DNA of 33,705 nt from Pseudomonadota bacterium (lineage in GTDB: Bacteria > Pseudomonadota > Alphaproteobacteria > Rhizobiales > Beijerinckiaceae). Shown here piece after piece: positions 22,849 through 31,561 of the stretch. The notes under the pieces are model-generated. The model worked only from the letters and a program-made list of their open reading frames with translations. It was not told the DNA's origin and ran no database searches. Positions within the stretch are counted from its first letter, which is position 1, and each line of letters begins with the position of its first letter. The position numbers and the translations under genes were made by a program. The DNA lies in assembly GCA_023426505.1 (NCBI GenBank), contig JAFAAP010000268.1, positions 1-33,705 on the forward strand. Direction: 5' to 3'.

Positions 22849-24546
22849 CTAGATCCCGGACCGATAGACGATGTCGCCTCCGACGATCGTCATCAACGCC
22901 TTGGTGTCGCGGATCGCCTGTGGCGGCACGGAGAGAATGTCCTGGGATAAGACCGCAAGATCTGCGAGCTTGCCGTTCTCAATGGAGCCCCTGTCCTTCT
23001 CCACACCCATGACGATAGCATTGTTGATGGTGTAGAGCTGAAGTGCTTCCCGCGGCGTGATCGCTTGCTCAGGCCCAAGTTGATAGCCATTGAGCGTCCC
23101 ACGGGTTGTCATCCACCACATGGATAGAAATGGGTCCACAGGAACGACCGGGCCATCCGTTCCGCCGCCGACATGCACACCGGAATCGAGCATGGCCCGG
23201 ATCGGAATGGCATAGCCTGCGCGCTTGTCGCCCCACCACCGCCGTTGGTTGTGCCCCAACAGCACCGCATGATCCTGCGCGGTGGCCATGATGCCGATCT
23301 CGCTCATCTTCTTGAGCGCGCTTTCGGTCGGGAGGAACACATGCATGATCGTCCAGCGCAGGTCCTTGATCGGTGTGTCAGCGTTGACCCGCTCATAGGA
23401 GCGCACGATGACGTCGATCGTCTCGTCACCCACTGCGTGGGTCTGAACCTGGACTTTGGCCGCAGCGGCTAGCTTCAGTCCCTCGACGTATTCATCCTCT
23501 CCTCCGGGCGGCAGGAGAAGGACGCCACGGTAGTTCGGATCCGGCTGTTCGCCCGCCACAATCTGATAGGGCTCGTAAAGGCGTGCGCCCTCAACGCCGC
23601 CGTCGAGTGGGTATTTGATTCCAGCAAAACGGAGCATGTCATCGGAGCGAAGTGAGACTTGTGCCAAACCCTTCTGCACCTGCTCCTTGGTGAGGGCACG
23701 ATAGAGAAGATCCGTGCGGATCGTCATTGTGCCAGCGTCACGCAGTTGCGCATAGATCTGGATGGTACGTTCATCAATCCCGGGCTCGACAACAGAGACG
23801 AGGCCATAGCTGTTGAGCTCTCGCATGGCCTCCCTGAGCAGGCGTGCGTGCTCGGCGGGCGGGGGAGGAGGCGGGAGAGCACGGCGAGCGAAGTACGCGG
23901 CTGTTTCGAGGAGGACGCCAGTGGCCTCACCTGTCGCTGGATCCCGTACGATTACCCCGCCCTTTGGATCAGGAGTGTCCTTTTTGATCCCGGCAAGCTC
24001 AAGTGCCTTGCTGTTAACGGTGACAACATGCCCGCCGCGGGGAATGAACACTGGATTGTTGGCCGACACCTCGTCGAGCTCATAACGGGTCGGCAGGCGT
24101 CCTTCCTTGAGCAGGCTCTCATGCCAACCAGATGAGGCGATCACCCACTGGCCAGGCGGCGTCTGGGCAACGCGCTCGGCGATCAGCGTCTTCACGTCGT
24201 CGACAGAGCGGGCGTCCAACAGCTTGACGGCGGGCCGGTTCAAGGCTGCCATCGACATGTGGAGATGGGTATCAATCAAGCCTGGCACTACGGTGCGCCC
24301 GTCGAGATCGATGATCTGGGTATTGGGACCGGCCTCCTTGAGCACGGTTGCACTGTCGCCAACGGCAACAAAGCGATCACCGCGGACGGCGACGGCTTCG
24401 GTGGTGGTGAAGTTCTTGTCGACGGTGACGATCTTGCCATTGTGAAGGATGAGATCGGCGGGCTGTGCCCAGGCCGATCCAGCAAGCAGGGAGCCGGCAA
24501 GCAGAAAGCTGGCGGTCAAGAGGTGACGCGCACGAGTGCTGATCAT
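22849..24546 (-). CDS. Exported amidohydrolase (Amidohydro_3/YtcJ-like)
   Basis: 565 residues from ATG 24546, chosen because it starts the signal peptide (MISTRARHLLTASFLLAGSL, cleavage after AWA) and has AGGA upstream; a start seven codons earlier is less likely. The metal-dependent hydrolase fold shows DLILHNGKIVTVD, GLIDTHLHMS (HxH), the histidines in THAVGD and IMHVF, and the Asp in GGGTDGPVVP. The YtcJ-like group acts on amides or related bonds with poorly known substrates. Mature protein likely periplasmic. The gene lies 42 bp after the small Tat-exported protein gene and probably forms an operon with it. Confidence 0.88.
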   Translation of the reverse strand: MISTRARHLLTASFLLAGSLLAGSAWAQPADLILHNGKIVTVDKNFTTTEAVAVRGDRFVAVGDSATVLKEAGPNTQIIDLDGRTVVPGLIDTHLHMSMAALNRPAVKLLDARSVDDVKTLIAERVAQTPPGQWVIASSGWHESLLKEGRLPTRYELDEVSANNPVFIPRGGHVVTVNSKALELAGIKKDTPDPKGGVIVRDPATGEATGVLLETAAYFARRALPPPPPPAEHARLLREAMRELNSYGLVSVVEPGIDERTIQIYAQLRDAGTMTIRTDLLYRALTKEQVQKGLAQVSLRSDDMLRFAGIKYPLDGGVEGARLYEPYQIVAGEQPDPNYRGVLLLPPGGEDEYVEGLKLAAAAKVQVQTHAVGDETIDVIVRSYERVNADTPIKDLRWTIMHVFLPTESALKKMSEIGIMATAQDHAVLLGHNQRRWWGDKRAGYAIPIRAMLDSGVHVGGGTDGPVVPVDPFLSMWWMTTRGTLNGYQLGPEQAITPREALQLYTINNAIVMGVEKDRGSIENGKLADLAVLSQDILSVPPQAIRDTKALMTIVGGDIVYRSGI

Positions 24547-24588
24547 GATGGAAGTTCCTGGTCTCACGAGTGGGAGAACTGTGCAGAC

Positions 24589-25032
24589 TCAGACAGTGCG
24601 CGTCTTGGCGTCTAACAGGACTACTGTGGCGGCTGGCCCAGTCACCGCGAGTTGGCCTTCGAGGAGGACAGGTTCGAAGATCGGCAGAGTGCCTTCAGGA
24701 GAAGCGGAACGGATTATGATCGTCGCACCGGGATCATGAATCGCGCCACAGAGCTGGCAGGCACCAGGCGAAGACTCGGACAAGGCGAACTCACGTCCAT
24801 CGAGGCTTGGTGCCAGATAGCCTCGGACCCTGACCGTCTGACCTGTCATGGATCGTGCGAGGTCGGAAGCCCGTCCGTCCGATCCAACAAGGTTGGCTAG
24901 AGGAAGCTCGTCCTTTGCATGGGCTCTGGCAAGAGGCGCGAGCGTGATGAGGCCGGCGATTCCCGCCAGGACGGAGCGGCGGTCGAGTTGAGGCGTAACC
25001 TCGTGGCAACAGATCTTGGCTAAGCGAGACAT
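24589..25032 (-). CDS. Small Tat-exported protein with a CxxC motif, function unknown
   Basis: 147 residues from ATG 25032, which has AGGAGG eight bases upstream; longer in-frame starts are rejected. A twin-arginine signal is present (DRRSVLAGIAGLITLAPLA, ending RAHA). The mature part is about 110 residues, rich in beta-strand-like sequence: GQTVRVRGYLAPSLDGREFA, then SESSPGACQLCGAIHDPG with a CxxC, and VLLEGQLAVTG. The pattern recalls small OB-like exported proteins of the DUF3299 kind, but I do not assign it. Tat export suggests folding or metal/cofactor loading before secretion. Probably co-transcribed with the exported amidohydrolase. Confidence 0.72.
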   Translation of the reverse strand: MSRLAKICCHEVTPQLDRRSVLAGIAGLITLAPLARAHAKDELPLANLVGSDGRASDLARSMTGQTVRVRGYLAPSLDGREFALSESSPGACQLCGAIHDPGATIIIRSASPEGTLPIFEPVLLEGQLAVTGPAATVVLLDAKTRTV

Positions 25033-25233
25033 GGTGAGACCTCCTGATCCCTTGCTTGCCTTTATGCTGTTCTCCAAGCGCCGCATTCCAACCGAAGCGG
25101 AATTCAGCGTTGGTTGCAGATGAGCATCTGATCTGCCCCCACCGAGCACTTATTGTTGTCGCAATATTTCAAGCTTAAAGAAAATGATTGTCAAGCCGTG
25201 CTTCGAACTCTGATCTGCGGACCGAGCGATCGG

Positions 25234-25485
25234 CTATCCAGCACTTTTGTCCGGGACGGAGTGTTCCTTCTGATAAAAATGAGGCCCGTCGCCGATCAGG
25301 ATCTCAGCAAGCCCATCGATCTCTCGTACGACACGGTCGATCTGACGGTATTCTGGGCCGCCGATCGGGATCTCGGCCAAGGATCGCGTGAGAAGACGAC
25401 GTGTCGGGCGTAGGGACTCCAGAAGTTTGTCGGCGACCTCCTGGTTCATGATGCGATGGGACTTTCTCGAATGACCATGTCGCAT
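25234..25485 (-). CDS. Small hypothetical protein
   Basis: 83 residues from ATG 25485 (AAGGG about 9 bases upstream); a second ATG at 25449 would give 71. The central part is MNQEVADKLLESLRPTRRLL, then SLAEIPIGGPEYRQIDRVVR, EIDGLAEILIGDG, predicted mostly helical. No known domain recognised. It is divergent from the DUF938 methyltransferase gene. Coding character is plausible because the sequence is amphipathic and ordered; it could also be chance. Confidence 0.45.
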   Translation of the reverse strand: MRHGHSRKSHRIMNQEVADKLLESLRPTRRLLTRSLAEIPIGGPEYRQIDRVVREIDGLAEILIGDGPHFYQKEHSVPDKSAG

Positions 25486-25646
25486 GAGAATCAGCCCTTG
25501 ATGTTCCTGATTTGTTCTAGTTAGATGTGGGCGAATGACAAGGAGGCCTCTGGAGTTTTCACCGGCTTTTGCGTCGCAGTGTTCTTGGAGTCTCCAACAC
25601 CCCTTTTTCGCTTCACGCCTCAGGCATGTTCCTCTAGCCTGCGCTA

Positions 25647-25652
25647 TATACT
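25647..25652 (+). promoter_or_regulatory. Possible -10 box of a leaderless transcript
   Basis: TATACT lies five bases before the ATG at 25658. A start site 6-7 bases downstream of the -10 would place the RNA 5' end at the initiation codon. No ribosome binding site is seen before this ATG, and no clear -35 box is visible. Confidence 0.3.
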
Positions 25653-25657
25653 GGCAT

Positions 25658-26278
25658 ATGACGAAGCCCTCTGAATTCGCAGAAGCACTGACCTCTCCTT
25701 CGGTTGCCCGTAATCGCGATCCCATCCTGAGCGTACTTCGCCGGGTGCTCCCGCCGACCGGACAGGTTCTGGAGATTGCCAGTGGGACAGGTGAGCATGC
25801 CGTTCACTTTGCGGCAGCCCTCCCTCATCTAACCTGGCAGCCCACAGATTGTGATGAGCAAGCGCTCAAGAGCATTGCCGCTCACCGGACGGCCTCGGGC
25901 CTGCCTAACCTGCTCGCGCCTCTTGTCCTTGATGCGGCCTCGCCAGAATGGCCCATGGAGCAGGCTGACACGATCGTTGCCATCAATATAGTCCACATCT
26001 CCCCATGGTGGGCGACCCAAGGGCTAATGGCTGGGGCAGGGCGCATACTCCCGCCCAGAGGAGTTCTCTATCTCTACGGAGCCTATAAGGAGAATGGCGT
26101 CCACACGGCTCCAAGCAACGCAGCTTTTGATCTGGACCTCAGGCGTCGTAATCCACAATGGGGTGTCCGCGACTTGGAAGCAGTAGCAGACCTGGCGAGG
26201 GAGCACGGACTGGACCTCGTCGAACGTATGCAGATGCCCGCTAACAATCTCAGCCTCGTCTTTAGGCGATCAGGGTGA
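25658..26278 (+). CDS. DUF938-family SAM-dependent methyltransferase-like protein
   Basis: 206 residues from ATG 25658, chosen because the family starts near this residue (KPSEFAEA, SPSVARNRDPIL); earlier in-frame codons are unlike it. The SAM-binding motif I is VLEIASGTGEHAVHFA (38-53), followed by WQPTDCDEQAL and INIVHISPWWATQGLM, as in the DUF938 family. The substrate of this family is unknown. No Shine-Dalgarno is visible and TATACT is close upstream, so it may be translated from a leaderless mRNA. Stands alone. Confidence 0.85.
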   Translation: MTKPSEFAEALTSPSVARNRDPILSVLRRVLPPTGQVLEIASGTGEHAVHFAAALPHLTWQPTDCDEQALKSIAAHRTASGLPNLLAPLVLDAASPEWPMEQADTIVAINIVHISPWWATQGLMAGAGRILPPRGVLYLYGAYKENGVHTAPSNAAFDLDLRRRNPQWGVRDLEAVADLAREHGLDLVERMQMPANNLSLVFRRSG

Positions 26279-26389
26279 CGTTACGCCGGGAATTCCCAGA
26301 CCGTGGATTCAGCCCCGATGAATGCCCTGGTTGTGATGAGATCCTCAGCCAGTGAAGATCTGCTTCGTGGCACCAGTATGGAAAAGCCA

Positions 26390-26968
26390 CTATGGGTTAC
26401 GAACCGCGACTGTGTTTACCCAACGATCAACTCGTCCAGGGCGCACATCGTCGGTCACCCAGAGATCCGCTACAGACAGGCCTGCGTCCTCTAAGCGCTT
26501 TTGCGTCTCCTGTTCGGTCATGTCGGTAAAGGTGCGGGCTCCTACAACTCTGTCGTCAGTCCCATGCTTTACCGACAGGTACCAAGCACCGCCAGGTCTA
26601 AGTGCTCGAGCAAATCGCTCGAACGTCGAACCAAGTTTTTCCCGCGGCACATGCAGCAGCGTTGCACATGCCCAGATGCCATCAAACTCCTCTTTCCATG
26701 CCATATCGTCGAAAGTCATGTGGCTCACATCCAGCCCGGTGTAAGCGGCCGCGCGTTTGACCATCTCAACAGAGGCGTCAAAGGCCGTAACTTGATAGCC
26801 AATCTCAGCAAACGCGCGGGCATCTCGTCCTGAACCACATCCGGCATCAAGGATATGCCCACCTGGCGGAACATGAGCCAGAAAGCGCTCGCGCAGAGAA
26901 GCAACGTTGGCACCCACCGTATCGTTGAAGTACGCGTCAGCATTGGCATTGTAGTAGCTGATCGACAT
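26390..26968 (-). CDS. Class I SAM-dependent methyltransferase (TehB-like)
   Basis: 192 residues; ATG 26968 with GAAGGG upstream. Rossmann methyltransferase: motif I ILDAGCGSGRDARAF (39-53), acidic residue AFDASVEMV, DGIWACATLLHVPR (motif IV region) and LRPGGAWYLSVKHG. No DNA-methyltransferase DPPY/NPPY signature, so it is probably a small-molecule, RNA or protein methyltransferase rather than a restriction-type enzyme. It follows the HNH endonuclease gene by 77 bp in the same direction. The pairing may be functional (see findings). Confidence 0.88.
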   Translation of the reverse strand: MSISYYNANADAYFNDTVGANVASLRERFLAHVPPGGHILDAGCGSGRDARAFAEIGYQVTAFDASVEMVKRAAAYTGLDVSHMTFDDMAWKEEFDGIWACATLLHVPREKLGSTFERFARALRPGGAWYLSVKHGTDDRVVGARTFTDMTEQETQKRLEDAGLSVADLWVTDDVRPGRVDRWVNTVAVRNP

Positions 26969-27046
26969 CGTCAGGCCCTTCGATTGCGCCGGTGAGAGCG
27001 TCTCCTATACGTCAACCCAGCTTGCTAAGCGATTGAGGGAGCTGAC

Positions 27047-28069
27047 TCATCTAGGAGAGCCGTTGTTTAGCACAGTAACCAGCCGAGCGTAAAAGGGGTC
27101 ACTCTCTGGGTTGTAGAAAGGCGAGCCACCCCAGTAGTTGTCGCGGAGAATGAGCTTCACTTGGTCGTAATGCTTCATCAAGGCACGGCTGCGGGCCTGT
27201 GGAGTACTACCGAGAGACGAAGCAATACGTGCTTTCCATGGGTGATTGCTACCCATGATGTTTTCGTTCCTAGCGATGAGCTTGTGCATAAAGTGCTCTC
27301 CGACGACCCGATCCGACTTGAGGCCGTTGCACAAACTATGAGCGAGAACGAGATTCCAGACTTCATCGTGATGCACGACTTGGCGCGGCAACACATGATC
27401 CACGTGAATGTCATCTGGCGCCATGGGCTCACCACAGTAAAAGCACGTATTACCCTGGTAGCCTTGTAGGAACGGAATGTTCGAGGTCAGGCTCTTACGC
27501 TTATGGCCGTTCGCCAGATATGTGAGCCTCAGATCATTGGCGAGTTCATAGTGCTCGTGACGCTCATGGCTCATGGTGAAGGCACCTTCGAGGAGCGACC
27601 AGCGTGCGTCCAGCTCATTTTCTAGTTCGGCCCGGTTAGAAGCTGCAACTGCATGGAGGGCGTCAGTTAGTTCGAGCGAGTGCAAATACTCGCTCCGGTA
27701 GAATTTACCTTGAAGGGCCGTGTCGTCGCCGAGATTGTGAAATCGATTGATGACGTCCTCAAAGGCGCTGCTACCAACCCTGCCGACGGCTTGGTCAAGC
27801 GACAGTTTGTCGGTCTGAAGCTCAGCAACAATCCGCTCCATCTTGGTTCGCCGCAAAGGATTCGACTGCTGCGGCATGGCATCACCTGACGCGAGACGAT
27901 CCAAATATTGCCGGAGGAACTCGTGAGAGAGCACGTCCCATGGAACGGTAGTGTATCCCTGGTCAGACAGGCTGAGCAGGGTCTTGCCGAGTGCGATCTT
28001 GTAGGTGGCCTGGTTGAGGCCGTAGAGGATCAATGCCTTCCAGTAGTCGTGATCAGTGAACCGTGGCAT
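27047..28069 (-). CDS. HNH endonuclease domain protein
   Basis: 340 residues; ATG 28069 with GGAAGGGAG upstream. The N-terminal 200 residues are helical with no recognised domain. The HNH nuclease lies at about 207-255: CFYCGEP (Cys209, Cys212), HVDHVLPR (Asp224-His225, the catalytic pair), WNLVLA (Asn239) and LCNGLKSD. The C-terminal part (HKLIARNEN; ARSRALMKHYDQ) is uncharacterised. Base composition appears less GC-rich than the catabolic genes, pointing to transfer. HNH proteins of this build occur in defence islands and mobile DNA; the target is unknown. Upstream partner of the methyltransferase gene. Confidence 0.87.
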   Translation of the reverse strand: MPRFTDHDYWKALILYGLNQATYKIALGKTLLSLSDQGYTTVPWDVLSHEFLRQYLDRLASGDAMPQQSNPLRRTKMERIVAELQTDKLSLDQAVGRVGSSAFEDVINRFHNLGDDTALQGKFYRSEYLHSLELTDALHAVAASNRAELENELDARWSLLEGAFTMSHERHEHYELANDLRLTYLANGHKRKSLTSNIPFLQGYQGNTCFYCGEPMAPDDIHVDHVLPRQVVHHDEVWNLVLAHSLCNGLKSDRVVGEHFMHKLIARNENIMGSNHPWKARIASSLGSTPQARSRALMKHYDQVKLILRDNYWGGSPFYNPESDPFYARLVTVLNNGSPR

Positions 28070-28285
28070 CGCGGCTGTCAGCTCCCTTCCAAATCACGTT
28101 GCTCGCAACTTAATATCACATTCGAGCCGGAATGGTGCAACGTGATCCGAAGGAGCGGATAGGCCCCGCTGATACAATCTATTGGTAGCAAGAGTATTTT
28201 GCCTGCCTATACCGGTTGCCCGTGACGTCAGACTAGATGTTTGGTCCCGGTAATTGGTGGTCCGCATGAGGCGAGGCCGCTGCCT

Positions 28286-28807
28286 CTAGGCTGCGTCAGC
28301 CAAATCCTCATCTGCAGGTGCAGAGCGGGAGGTGGTCGGCCGCGGCCGTGCCACGCGCGGGCGCGACTGCTTCGTCTTGGCCACTGGCTTGCGCTTCGGC
28401 CCGTTCCCGCGCCGCCATCCCTGCCAGCTCCATGCTCCGGGCCCGGTAACGAGGTAAAATAGAAGGGCGGCGACGGTTCCCAGTTGGCCGATAAACAGCG
28501 TCTGCTCTATTTGGCGGGCTGCTCCTTCAAGCTCCCAGAACGGATGCAGGATCCCGGTTGTGACTAGCGATGCAATGAGCAGCGTGCTGGCACTCAGTCG
28601 TGGGATGAGACCGATGACAATGGCCAATGGAGCAACTGTTTCCGTTAGGGCTACGGCGGCCGCAATGACGTCTCCATAGGGGATGCCCTTCGCAGAGATC
28701 CTGACCGCTAGCCCTGAGACGTTCGACAGGTGTGCTATGGCAGACGGGAGAAAGGTTGCGGCCAGGATTAGCCGTCCTGTGAGCAGGGCTCCATTGGTCA
28801 TGATCAT
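28286..28807 (-). CDS. DoxX-like membrane protein
   Basis: 173 residues from ATG 28807 (ATG 28801 or GTG 28852 are alternatives; none has a strong ribosome site). Four hydrophobic segments: LLTGRLILAATFLPSAIAHL, the VIAAAVALTETVAPLAIVIG region, SASTLLIASLVTTGI and LGTVAALLFYLV. This matches DoxX/DoxD-type quinol-related membrane proteins of unknown role. The cytoplasmic C-terminal tail is Arg/Lys/Pro-rich (KRKPVAKTKQSRPRVARPR), an addition to the usual domain. It is divergent from the oxidoreductase gene at 29088. Confidence 0.75.
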   Translation of the reverse strand: MIMTNGALLTGRLILAATFLPSAIAHLSNVSGLAVRISAKGIPYGDVIAAAVALTETVAPLAIVIGLIPRLSASTLLIASLVTTGILHPFWELEGAARQIEQTLFIGQLGTVAALLFYLVTGPGAWSWQGWRRGNGPKRKPVAKTKQSRPRVARPRPTTSRSAPADEDLADAA

Positions 28808-29087
28808 AGTTTTGGGCTCACTGCAGCAGGTCTCCACGTATTGTACGGTCACCGCCGCTCAAACATGCGGCCGCCACAGCGCAGGTTGTGACCTGCACCC
28901 TCTTAAAGCTCACTTAAGCCAGCGGTCACCTCATGTGTCGGAAAGCTGAGACTTCCAAAATCTGGCTATCCAGCAGAAAACGCGCGAGGCAAAAAGATTG
29001 GTAGTAACCGGGACGGATATGGACCGCTCCTGTCGAGCCGTTATTCCGTTAGTAGGCTCAGGATGAAGTTATTGTAGCGAGGCCACG

Positions 29088-30158
29088 ATGCCGCTCCCGG
29101 ACCTCATGCATAAAGTGGTTATCCACAAAGCCGGTGGATACGAGCAGCTGAAGCTCGAAACCTACCCTGTGCCGAAACCGGACGATCGTCAGGTCCTGAT
29201 CCGCACCGAGGCAGTCGGCGTGAACTACGCCGACATCTGCGTGCGCTGGGGCGTGTACGAGTCGGCACGCCGTTTCGTGGGCTGGCCGATCACGCCAGGC
29301 TTCGAGTATGCCGGCCGGGTGGAAGAGGTTGGCCGTGAGGTGGCTCATGTGAAGCCCGGCGATGCGGTGTTCGGGTTGACCTTCTTCAACGCTTATTCCA
29401 CCCATGTCTGTGCCCCGGCTGATCTCGTCTGGCCCAAGCCCGAAGCGCTGGACTTCGAGGCCGCCGCGGGTTTCCTATCCGTCCACCTCACGGCCTATCA
29501 TGGCCTGCTGCAGAACGTGGTGATCCGGCCCGGCATGCGGGTGCTCGTGCATTCGGCCGGCGGTGGCGTGGGCTCGGCACTCGTCCAATTGTGCAAGTTG
29601 CACGATCTGCACGTCATCGGTGTAGTGGGGGCCAGCCACAAGGTCGCGTATGTGCGCGGGCTCGGCGCTGACGCCGTGATCGACAAGTCCACTCAGTCGC
29701 TCTGGGATGAAGCCCGACGCCTGTGCCCTGATGGCTATGACCTAGTCTTCGATGCGAACGGCCCCGAAACCCTGGCGCAGAGCTATGCGCATTTGCAGCC
29801 GACGGGAAAGCTACTGGTCTACGGCTTTCACACCCTGCTGCCCAAGCAGGGTGGACGCATCAAGTATCTCAAGGCTGCTCTCGGCCTGCTGAGGATGCCG
29901 CGGTTCAGTCCGCTGTCGATGACAACCGAGAACAAAGGGGTGGTGGCGTTTAATCTATCGTTTCTATTCGGCCGCACCGACCTTCTGCAGGCTGCCGTGA
30001 AGGACCTGACAGCCTGGGTGGAAGCGGGGAGGATTGCCGTGCCCAAGGTCCTTTCCTTCGCGCTGGCGGACGTGGCTCAAGCTCATCGCGCTCTGGAGTC
30101 GGGCGAGACCACGGGCAAGCTGGTCCTGCGAACGACGCCACCCGTAGGTACGAGCTGA
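29088..30158 (+). CDS. Medium-chain NADPH:quinone reductase-like oxidoreductase (zeta-crystallin type)
   Basis: 356 residues; ATG 29088 with GAGG upstream (ATG 29106 is an alternative). GroES-like N-terminal domain (VLIRTEAVGVNYADICVRWG; ITPGFEYAGRVEEVG; KPGDAVFGL) and a Rossmann domain with HSAGGGVGSALVQLCKLHDL (NADPH-binding). No structural zinc Cys cluster, so it belongs to the quinone-reductase/VAT-1-like group rather than zinc alcohol dehydrogenases. Probably reduces quinones or enals with NADPH. The divergent DoxX-like gene suggests a redox-stress context. Confidence 0.88.
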   Translation: MPLPDLMHKVVIHKAGGYEQLKLETYPVPKPDDRQVLIRTEAVGVNYADICVRWGVYESARRFVGWPITPGFEYAGRVEEVGREVAHVKPGDAVFGLTFFNAYSTHVCAPADLVWPKPEALDFEAAAGFLSVHLTAYHGLLQNVVIRPGMRVLVHSAGGGVGSALVQLCKLHDLHVIGVVGASHKVAYVRGLGADAVIDKSTQSLWDEARRLCPDGYDLVFDANGPETLAQSYAHLQPTGKLLVYGFHTLLPKQGGRIKYLKAALGLLRMPRFSPLSMTTENKGVVAFNLSFLFGRTDLLQAAVKDLTAWVEAGRIAVPKVLSFALADVAQAHRALESGETTGKLVLRTTPPVGTS

Positions 30159-30561
30159 GGGCCAACTCATTGGGGCCTGAGCCAGTCGGCCAAGCCCCAC
30201 GCAAAGTCCCAGTAGTTTTCTGTACAGCTGGATGATTTGAAATCCGGTGAGCACAACCACACACCTCTGTGTTCCCTGACCAGAGTTTCTTCATCCCAGA
30301 TGGCACGTGTCGGAGCGTGGTCAGTCCATGTCAATCTAGGAAGCTCGACCGTTTCGTCTAATGATGACGACAGCAGCGATCTGGTACCTATGCCGGCTGC
30401 TCTCTCCAATCGAGGAATGCATTTATGCCTTTGGGAGGTGCAGCAATGGTTCCGTCGCAAAGAATTCAAGAGAAGGCGGAGCAACAATTGCACTGGATAT
30501 TGACGTCAGCCTCTTACTCTCCTAGGTGATCGTCCTTCAAAGTTCATAATTTGCACAAGAG
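30159..30561. other. Gene-free stretch
   Basis: About 400 bases without a supported gene. A short inverted repeat TGGGGC ... GCCCCA follows the oxidoreductase stop at about 30172-30199 and could be a weak terminator. Open frames here have no good start sites or recognisable motifs. Confidence 0.5.
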
Positions 30562-31209
30562 ATGAAGCGGAATTCGAAGCCCTTCTCGGTTGAGATCAGG
30601 AAGTCCCGTGGACATAGCCCGTCCAACCACGTCCCGCCCAGGCGCCTGTTTGCGACAGTGTCGGCAGAGGACGTAACGAATGTTCAGGTGAAAGAACCTC
30701 CAGCCGCGGCGGAACAGGCAGTGCCTCGGCGCGTTTTGCCCAGCCTTGTTGAGCCAGCATGGAGCTTTGCCGAGCCACTTGCGCCTGCTCCTCGTAAGCG
30801 GCTCACCAGATCAAAAGCAAGCCAGGAACAGATCGAGCTTGATCTGGATGTGAGCGCCTCAAAAGCCGTGCCTGCAGAACCAGCGCCGGTTTTGGAGCCC
30901 GTACCGCAGGCTGATGTTGCTCCTTCTCACCAAGAGGGGAGCGGCCGGGTCCAGACCGTTCGAAGCCAAAAGGCTGAGAAGGCCAAGCCAAGAAAGCGAC
31001 GCAGGCAGGGTGCAGAGATCGTCGAGCCGGCAGCCATTGAACTGATATCAGAGCCCGGTCAAGTATCCAGGACAGCTGTAACTGCTCTGGCACCGGCAGG
31101 GCCAGTGCAGGCGAAAGGTCATCAGCGGCAGGCCCGGCGGCAAGCCGCTGCGGATCAACTCCCAAGGCACGAACGCTGGAAGCGGCGTCTCCATCCGGCC
31201 ACGTGGTGA
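30562..31209 (+). CDS. Basic, low-complexity hypothetical protein
   Basis: 215 residues from ATG 30562 (AAGAG just upstream). It begins MKRNSKPFSVEIRKSRGHSP and NHVPPRRLFA, contains long Ala/Pro/Glu-rich stretches, a basic cluster KAEKAKPRKRRRQG, and ends with HERWKRRLHPATW. No folded domain or membrane segment is apparent, so it is probably intrinsically disordered and nucleic-acid binding. The N-terminal and C-terminal motifs recall conserved small proteins of Methylobacterium/Microvirga-like bacteria, which supports a real gene; this is from memory. Confidence 0.6.
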   Translation: MKRNSKPFSVEIRKSRGHSPSNHVPPRRLFATVSAEDVTNVQVKEPPAAAEQAVPRRVLPSLVEPAWSFAEPLAPAPRKRLTRSKASQEQIELDLDVSASKAVPAEPAPVLEPVPQADVAPSHQEGSGRVQTVRSQKAEKAKPRKRRRQGAEIVEPAAIELISEPGQVSRTAVTALAPAGPVQAKGHQRQARRQAAADQLPRHERWKRRLHPATW

Positions 31210-31561
31210 GCTGCTCAGGCTGCCGAGGTGGTTACTGTGTGAATGCATTCGACATCACCATAGCACCTCGTCTGACATACGACCTGGGGCCATCGCACCC
31301 TCCATCGCTTAAGAGACACAAAGCCAGCCCACCTTCATTACGAGACAAAGCGATGAAATGCCGTTCGGTAAGGAGAGACCACCAGACCATTGATGGCACT
31401 GCTGCCCTATTGGGAACTTGCAGCAGGTAGAAGGCCACTGTATATGAGCCAAGTGACGCCCGCCTCATCAGGAAGCGTCATGTAGAACAGGATGTGAGCG
31501 CCGATGGATTTCAACCCGACAGCACTGCCAGTTTGCATTGCCACCGGGAAGATCCGTCTCC
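31210..31561. other. Gene-free stretch before the ABC-F gene
   Basis: About 350 bases. No RNA gene, terminator or clear promoter could be recognised. A TTG-initiated in-frame extension of the ABC-F gene from 31538 is possible but lacks a ribosome site. Confidence 0.5.
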
